This document shows positions 45,701 through 54,700 of a stretch of 64,000 bases of DNA, one piece after another. Source of the stretch: Streptomyces uncialis (lineage in GTDB: Bacteria; Actinomycetota; Actinomycetes; Streptomycetales; Streptomycetaceae); assembly GCF_001905345.1 (NCBI RefSeq), contig NZ_LFBV01000003.1, positions 226,232 through 290,231 on the forward strand, in the 5' to 3' direction. The notes under the pieces were generated by a model. That model worked only from the letters and a program-made list of their open reading frames with translations, had not been told where the DNA came from and made no database searches. A program made the position numbers and the translations under genes. The stretch's first letter is position 1. Every line of letters begins with the position of its first letter.

Positions 45701-48700
45701 ACACCTTTGTGGAGTTCTCGCGTCAGCGCGGGTTGTCGGTGGACGGCCGATGCCGCTCCTTCGCAGCCGACGCCGACGGCACCGGCTGGTCGGAGGGCAT
45801 CGGGCTCGTCCTCCTCGCACGCCTCTCCGACGCACGCCGTGACGGACACCGGGTACTCGCCGTGATCCGGGGCAGCGCGGTCAACCAGGACGGCGCGTCC
45901 AACGGCCTCACCGCCCCCAACGGCCCCGCCCAGGAACGCGTCATCCGCCAGGCCCTGGCCAACGCCAACCTCACCCCCGCCGACATCGACGCCGTCGAAG
46001 CCCACGGCACCGGCACCCGACTCGGCGACCCCATCGAAGCCCAAGCACTCCTCGCCACCTACGGACAAGACCGCACGGGACACGAACCCCTCTACATCGG
46101 CTCCCTCAAATCCAACATCGGCCACACCCAAGCCGCCGCAGGCGTCGGCGGCGTCATCAAAATGGTCCAAGCACTCCACGCCGGACAACTCCCCCGCACC
46201 CTCCACATCACCACCCCCACCCCCCACGTCGACTGGACCACCGGCACCGCCCAACTACTCCACGAACAACGCCCCTGGCCCCACACCGGCCGACCCCGAC
46301 GAGCCGCCATCTCCTCCTTCGGCATCAGCGGCACCAACGCCCACCTCATCATCGAAGAACCCCCACCCGGACCCGTGATCACCGCACCGGCGCCCGTCGC
46401 CGCCCTCCCCTTCTTCCTCTCCGCCGACGACGAGACCGGAGTGCGTGCCCAGGCCGCCCGGCTGCACGCCCATCTCGTCAAGGAGCCGGAACCCTCGCTG
46501 GTGGACATCGGATGGTCGCTGGCGACCACCCGCGCCACGCTCAAGGAACGGGCCGCTGTCGTCGGCGCGGACCGGGACGGGCTGCTGGCCGGGCTGGACG
46601 CGCTCGCCCGGGGTGAGGACGACGAGCGGGTGGTACGCGACGGCAGCGCGACGGCCCGGGGCAGAACGGTGTTCCTCTTCCCCGGGCAGGGCAGTCAGCG
46701 GCCCGGGATGGGCCATGAGCTGTACCAGCGTGTACCGCTGTTCGCCAAGCACCTCGACACCATCTGCGCCGCCTTCGACGACGAACTCGAACACCCCCTG
46801 CGAGACGTGATGTTCGCGCCCGCCGACTCCGCCGCCGCGCTCCTCCTGGACCGGACCGACTTCACCCAAGCCGCGCTGTTCGCCCTCGAAGTGGCGTTGT
46901 TCCGACTGGTCGAGCACCACGGTCCGGCCCCCGATCTGCTGCTCGGCCACTCCCTCGGGGAGATCGCCGCCGCCCATGCCGCCGGGGTGTTCTCCCTCCA
47001 GGACGCGTGCGCTCTCGTCGCCGCGCGGGGCAGCCTCATGCGGGCCGCCCGTGACGACGGGGCGATGGCCGCCCTCCAGGTCTCGGAGGACGAGCTGCGA
47101 CAGACGCTGGCGGGCTACGGCGAACCGGCCCCGGTCTCGATCGCCGCCGTCAACGGGCCACGGGCCACGGTCGTCTCCGGCGACGCGGAGACCGTCGGGG
47201 AGGTCGTACGGATATGGCGTTCCCGGGGTCGCCGGGCCAAGCGGCTGGCGGTCAGCCATGCCTTCCACTCCGCGCACATGGACGGGACCCTGGCGGAGTT
47301 CCGGTCCGTGGCCGAGCGCCTCACCTTCCATGAACCGCGTATCCCTGTCGTCTCCAACATCACCGGCGAACCCGCCGCCGGGGAACACACCTCACCCGCC
47401 TACTGGACCGAGCACATCCGCCGCCCCGTGCGCTTCCACGACGGGATGCGGTACGCGGAGTCGGCGGGCGTCACCGACCATCTGGAGCTGGGGTCCGGTG
47501 TCCTCACCGCGATGGCCGCAGGGTGTCTGACCCGTGAGGCCGGTGCGATGGTGCCCCTGCTGCGGCCCGGACGGCCCGAGCCCGTCGGTGTGACGGCGGC
47601 GCTGGCGCTGCTCCGGCTGCGCGGCGCGGCCCTCGACCCGGACACGGTGTTCCCCGGCGGGAGCCGGGTCGCGCTGCCCACCTACGCGTTCCGCCGCGAC
47701 CGCTACTGGCTCACCGCCCCGGCCGCCGAACCGGCTGACGCCAGGGAGCTCGGCCTTGAGCCGGCGGAGCACCCTCTCCTCGGGGCCGCGCTGACCGTCG
47801 CCGGCCGGGACGTCCGGATCTTCACCGGTCGGATCTCGCTGGAGACGCACCCCTGGCTGGCCGGTCACTCGGTCCATGGAGCCGTGTTGTTCCCCGGATC
47901 GGGTCTGCTGGAGCTGGCTCTGCGGGCTGGTGCCGAGGTCGGGCTGCGCCGGGTCTCGGAACTGACGCTCACCGCCCCGCTGGTGCTCCCGGAGAGCGGC
48001 GGCGTACGCGTCCAGCTGGTGGTCGGTGAACCCGGCGAGGACGGTGGCCGGGCGATCGACGTCCATGCCCGGCCCGACGACGAGGTCCCCGGACGCGCGT
48101 GGACGGCTCACGCGAGCGGACGGCTGACAACCGCCGGACGGACGGCGTCCACCGCCGACAGCCAGGAGCCCTGGCCGCCCGAAGGCGCGGTCGAGGCGGA
48201 TCTCGACGGCGTGTACGGGCGACTGGCGGAGGCGGGATTCGGGTACGGGGGCGAGTTCACCGGGCTGCGCCGGGTCTGGCGGGCCGGGGACACGGTCTAC
48301 GCCGAGGTGGCCCTGGAGGAGCGGTTCCGGGCCGACGCCGACCGGTTCGTCGTTCATCCCGCGCTGCTGGACGCGGCGCTGCACCCCTTGCTGCCGGGGG
48401 TCGTCGACCCGCAGGCCCCGCCGAGGCTGCCGTTCGTCTGGAGCGGTGTCGAGGTGGACGCGGCGGGCCCGGCGGCACTGCGGGTGCGTCTGACGGCCAC
48501 CGGTCCGCAGCGTGTCGCCGTGTCGCTGGCGGACATGACGGGTGCGCTCGTCGCGTCGGTGGATTCGCTGGAGCTGCGTCCGGTGAGCCGGGACACGGTT
48601 CGCGCCGCCGCCGATTCCGTACGGGACGGGCTGTTCACCGTCGTGTGGAAGCCGCTCGCCGCCGGGCCGTCGGAGAACGGCCAGGCACCGGACGGCCGTG

Positions 48701-51700
48701 CGCGGGCCGAGGCCGTCGGTGACGAACTGCCGCCGCCCGACGGCGGTGATGTGGTGGTGCGGATGACCGTCGCGGATGTGCCTGACGACACCCGGCGGGC
48801 CGTGTCGGTGACGACGGCCCGGGCGCTCCGGCTGGTGCAGGGGTTCTTGGCGGATGAGCGGTTCGAGGGGTCCCGGCTGGTGTTCGTGACCACCCGGGCC
48901 GTCGCCGTCCGGCCCGGCGAGGACGTACCGGGGCTCGCGGAGTCGGCTGTCTGGGGACTGGTCCGTACCGCGCAGACGGAACACCCGGGCCGGTTCGCCC
49001 TCGTGGACCTGGACCAGCCGGACGCCCCGGTCCCGAGCTCGCCGGAGCCCCAACTCGGCGTACGGAACGGCGAGCTGTTCGTTCCACGGCTGACGCGGGC
49101 CGCGCCCCCCGGCGAACCCACGCCCCCCGCGTTCGACCCGGCGGGCACCGTACTCATCACCGGCGGCACCGGAGCACTCGCCCGTGTCCTCACCCACCAC
49201 CTCGTCACGACCCACGGCGTACGCCGACTCCTCCTGCTGAGCCGACGCGGCGCCAACGCCCCAGGCGCCACGGAACTGCGTACCGCACTCGAAGCAGCCG
49301 GAGCCGAAGTCACCTACACCGCCTGCGACATCACCGACCGCGACGCACTCACCACGGCACTCGCGGCCATCCCCGCCCAACACCCCCTCACCGCCGTCAT
49401 CCACACCGCGGGCATCCTCGACGACCACACCATCGCCACCATGACCCCCGGACAACTGGAGAAGGTGCTCCGGACGAAGGTGGACGCGGCGTGGTATCTG
49501 CATGAGCTGACGGCCGGCCTGGACCTCGCCGCCTTCGTGCTGTATTCGTCCGTGGCCGGTCTGCTGGGCACGGCGGGTCAGGCCAACTACGCCGCCGGGA
49601 ACGCCTTCCTGGACGCGCTGGCGACGGACCGTCACGCGCGGGGACTGGCGGGATCGTCGCTGGCCTGGGGACTGTGGGAGGAGACGGGCTCACTGGCGGG
49701 GCAGTTGTCGGCGGCGGATCGCCGGCGGCTGGCCCGGCTGGGGCTGGTGCCCGTCGCCTCCGCCGAGGCCATGGAGCTGTTCGACGCGACTGTCGCGAGC
49801 GGTGCCCCGGTCACCGCTCTGACCAGGCTGAGCACCGCGGCTCTGGGGGACATGGAGGGGTGGCCGCCGCTTCTGCGGGGGCTGGCGCCCACCGGGCCCG
49901 CTCGGGGAGCCGGGGTCCGGAGCGGTTCCCCGGCGAGCGGGTCCCCGCTGAAGGCGGGGCTGTCCCCGGCGGAGGCGCGGAGAGCGGTCGCCGAAGTGGT
50001 CCGCACCCATGCCGCGGGCGTGCTCGGACACGCTGACCCGTCCGCCCTGCCGGGGGAACGCGCCATCCAGGAAATGGGCTTCGACTCACTGACCTCACTG
50101 GAGCTCCGCAACCGGCTCGCGACGGCGACCGGGCTCCCGCTGCCGGTCACGCTCGTCTTCGACCATCCCTCGCTGGACGCGCTCACCGCCCATCTGGTGG
50201 AGCGGGTGTCGGGTGAGGTGGCGAAGCGTGACGTCACAGGCCCTGTCACCGTGGCCGACGACGACCCGATCGTCATCATCGGAATGGGCTGCCACTACCC
50301 CGGCGGCATCACCTCACCCGACGACCTCTGGAACCTCGTCACCCAAGGACACGAAGGCATCACCACCTTCCCCACCAACCGAGGCTGGAACCTCGACACC
50401 CTCCACCACCCCGACCCCGACCACCCCACCACCACCTACACCCGACACGGCGGATTCCTCCACGACGCCGACCTCTTCGACCCCCACCACTTCGCCATGT
50501 CACCCCGCGAAGCCACCGCCACCGACCCCCAACAACGACTCCTCCTCCAAACCACCTGGGAAACCCTCGAAAACGCCGGAATCAACCCCACCCACCTCCA
50601 ACACACCCGCACCGGCGTCTACACCGGCCTCATGTACCACGACTACGGCTCGCAGCTCCGGACCATCCCAGCGGATCTGGAGGGCTATTTCGCGAGCGGG
50701 AACGCGGGCAGTGTCGCGTCCGGGCGCGTCGCGTACGCCTATGGGCTGGAGGGTCCGGCGGTGACGGTGGACACCGCGTGCTCCTCGTCGCTGGTGGCGA
50801 TGCATCTCGCGGCCAACGCCCTGCGCCAGGGCGAATGCGACCTCGCCCTCGCGGGCGGCGTCACCGTGATGTCCACACCGCGCTCGTTCATCGAATTCTC
50901 GCGTCAGCGGGGGCTGTCGGTGGACGGCCGATGCCGCTCCTTCGCCGCCGACGCCGACGGCACCGGCTGGTCGGAGGGCGTGGGCCTGGTGGTGGTGGAA
51001 CGGCTCTCCGACGCCCGGCGACTCGGCCACCAGGTCCTCGCGGTGGTACGCGGCAGCGCCGTCAACCAGGACGGCGCCTCCAACGGCCTCACCGCCCCCA
51101 ACGGCCCAGCCCAGGAACGCGTCATCCGCCAGGCACTCCACAACGCCGGTCTGACACCCGCCGACATCGACGCCGTCGAAGCCCACGGCACCGGCACCCG
51201 ACTCGGCGACCCCATCGAAGCCCAAGCACTCCTCGCCACCTACGGACAAGACCGCGCCGACCGCCAACCCCTCTACATCGGCTCACTCAAATCCAACATC
51301 GGCCACACCCAAGCCGCCGCAGGCGTCGGCGGCGTCATCAAAATGGTCCAAGCACTCCACGCCGGACAACTCCCCCGCACCCTCCACATCACCACCCCCA
51401 CCCCCCACGTCGACTGGACCACCGGCACCGCCCAACTACTCGCCGAGCAGCGAGCATGGCCCGACACCGGCCGACCCCGACGCGCCGCCGTCTCCTCCTT
51501 CGGCATCAGCGGCACCAACGCCCACCTCATCATCGAAGAACCCCCACCCGAGGCGGAGGCCAAGCCCTCAGCCGCCCTGCCCGTACTGCCCTGGGTGGTC
51601 TCGGCGGGTTCGGCCGAGGGGCTGACCGCACAGGCGCGTCGGCTGCACGCGGCGGTGTCGGGGGCGGACGGCCCGGCTCCGTTGGACGTGGCGTACACCC

Positions 51701-54700
51701 TGGCCACCGGCCGGGCGGCGCTGGAGCACCGGGCGGTCGTCGTCGGCGCGGACCGGGCGGAACTGGTGGCCGGGCTGGGGCGACTCGCGGCCGGGGACTC
51801 CGCGCCCGGTGTGGTCCGGGGCGTGCGTACGAAAGGCGGAACGGCCTTCCTCTTCCCCGGGCAGGGCAGCCAGCGGAACGAGATGGGCCATGAGCTGTAC
51901 CAGCGGGTACCACTGTTCGCCAAGCACCTCGACACCGTCTGCGCCGCCTTCGACGGCGAACTCGAACACCCCCTGCGAGACGTGATGTTCGCGCCCGCCG
52001 ACTCCCCCACAGGCCCCCTCCTGGACCGGACGGCCCTGACCCAACCGGCGCTGTTCGCCTTCGAGGTCGCGCTGTCCCGGCTGATGGAATCGTGGGGTGT
52101 ACGGCCCGACTTCGTGGCTGGTCACTCGGTGGGTGAGGTGACGGCGGCGCATGTCGCCGGGGTGTTCTCCCTCCAGGACGCGGCGGTCCTGGTGGCGGCC
52201 CGTGCCCGGCTGATGGAGGCGCTGCCTCCGGGCGGGGCGATGGTGGCGGTGGAGGCCACCGAGGACGAGGTGACGCAGTCCGTGGCGCGGTGGCCGGGCC
52301 GGGTCTCGGTCGCGGCGGTGAACGGGCCGCGCTCGGTCGTGGTGTCCGGCGACGAGGACGCCGTGCTGGCGGTGGCCGGCGGGCTGGCCGCGCTGGGCCG
52401 CCGGACCCGTCGGCTGACGGTCTCCCACGCGTTCCACTCGGCGCGCGTGGACGGGATGCTGGCGGAGTTCGGGGAGGTCTGCGAAGGCCTCACCTATCAC
52501 GCCCCGCACACCCCGGTGATCTCCCATCTCACCGGTGGACCCGCCGACGCGCGCGACCTCATGAGCGCCGCCCACTGGGTCCGGCACGTCCGTGAGCCGG
52601 TCCGGTTCGGCGACGGGGTGCGCGCGCTCGGCCGGGCGGGCGTGGCCAACTACGTCGAGGTCGGCCCGGGAGGCGTACTCACCGCGCTCGCCGCACAGAC
52701 GCTGGACGAGCCGGAGGACGGACAGCGACACGACGACGGGCGGGACGGAGTCGGCGTCGTTGGCGTCGCGCTGCCGCTGTTGCGACCGGGCCGGCCGGAG
52801 AGCGAAGCTCTGCTGACGGGTCTGGCGGAACTGCACACACGCGGTGTGCCGGTCGACTGGCCCGCGTTCTTCCGGGAGAGCGGCGCCCGCCGGACCGGGC
52901 TGCCCACGTACGCCTTCCAGCGTGAGCGCTACTGGATCACCGCCGACCCCGCTTCCGAAGCGCCCGGCGGGCCCGGTTCCGCCGATGCCCCGCAGCCGTA
53001 CGCCGATGGGCTCCTCCAGATCGGATGGCGACCGGTCACCGACGCGACGCCCGGAGCGGCGGTCCGGTGGGCGGTCCTCGGGTCCGGGTTCGGCGCCCAT
53101 GGTCTGGAGCACCACGACTCCTTCGCGGATCTCGCCGCCGCCGCCCGGTCCGGCACGCCGCCCGACGCCGTACTGACGCGCTGGGCACCGCCGGGGCCCG
53201 TCACCGAACCGTCGGAGGCTGCGTCCGCACCCTCGGAAGCCGTGACCGAACCGTCTGAGGCGGTGACCGGGCTGTCCGAGGCCGTGACCGGGCCATCAGG
53301 GACCGTGACCGTACCCGGCGCCGTCCACGAAGCGGCTCATCGCGCGCTCGCCCTGGTACGGGAGTGGCTGGCCGACGACCGGCTCGCTGCGGCCCGGCTC
53401 GTGGTGGTGACCAGCGGCGGCGCCCGGACGGGTCCCGGCGAGCCGGTGGACATGCCGACCGCGACCGCCCTCGGGCTGCTGCGGTCGGCCCAGACGGAGC
53501 ACCCGGACCGTATCGTCCTCGTGGACCTGGAGAGCTCAGAGGGCACCGAGAGCGCCAGGAGCACCGACGGCACCGGCCCTGATGAACTGCCGATCGAGCT
53601 GTTCGCCAAGGCCCTCGCCTCGGGCGAACCCGCGATCGCGGTGCGTGGCGGACGGCTGCTGGCGCCCCGGCTGCGTCCGGCGGACGCCGTGGACGCGACG
53701 GGCGTACGCGTACCGGCACGGGCGCTCGACCCGAACGGCACCGTACTGATCACCGGGGGCACCGGCGCGCTGGGGAGCTTGTTCGCGCGTCACCTGACCG
53801 TGCGTCATGGGGTCCGCCGTCTGCTGCTCCTCGGCCGTCGGGGTGAGGCAGCCCCTGGTGCGCGGGAACTGGCTGCGGAGCTGGCGGAGTTGGGCGCCGA
53901 GACGATGTTCGCGGCCTGTGATGTCGCAGATCGCGCCGCGCTCGCCGGGGCGCTCGGCGCGATCCCGACGGAGCATCCGCTGACGGCAGTCGTCCACGCG
54001 GCGGGCCTCCGCGACGACGACGTGGTCGACGCATCCGGCGGCGACCGTCCCGACACCGGGCATCTCCATGCCGACCGTCTGGACGCCGTGCTGCGGCCCA
54101 AGGCCGACGGCGCCTGGCAGTTGCACGAGCTGACCCGGGACGCGGACCTGGCAGCGTTCGTCATGTTCTCCGACGCGGCCGGTGCGCTGGGCGCGCCCGG
54201 CCGCGCGGGCCAGGCGGCGGCGAACGCGTATCTCGACGCGCTGGCGGCCCATCGGTCCGGGTGCGGGCTGCCCGCGCTCGCCATCGCCTGGGGCGGCTGG
54301 GATCTCCCGGAACGCTCCGGCACCGGCCAAGGGCGTCCCGTCGGGCGGGGGTCCGGGCCGCGCGAGGGGTTCCGGCCGCTTCCGGCGATCGAGGGCACGG
54401 CGTTGTTCGACGCGGCGCTGGCCACCGGACACGCCACGCTGGTCGCCGCTCCTGTGGATCTGCCGGTGCTGCGTGCGCGGGGCACCGTACCGGCGCTGCT
54501 GCGCGACCTGGCCGGGGTCCCGAACGGCGAGGCGGTCCCGAACGGTTCGCTGGCGCTGCGACTGGCGGGAGCCGGTGACGACGAGCGGCGCCGGATCGTC
54601 CTGCGGCTGGTGCGGGACCGGGTCGCGGAAGTCCTCGGCGGGGGCGACCCCGGATCCGTACGGACCGGGCAGGCCTTCCATGAGATGGGGTTCGACTCGC

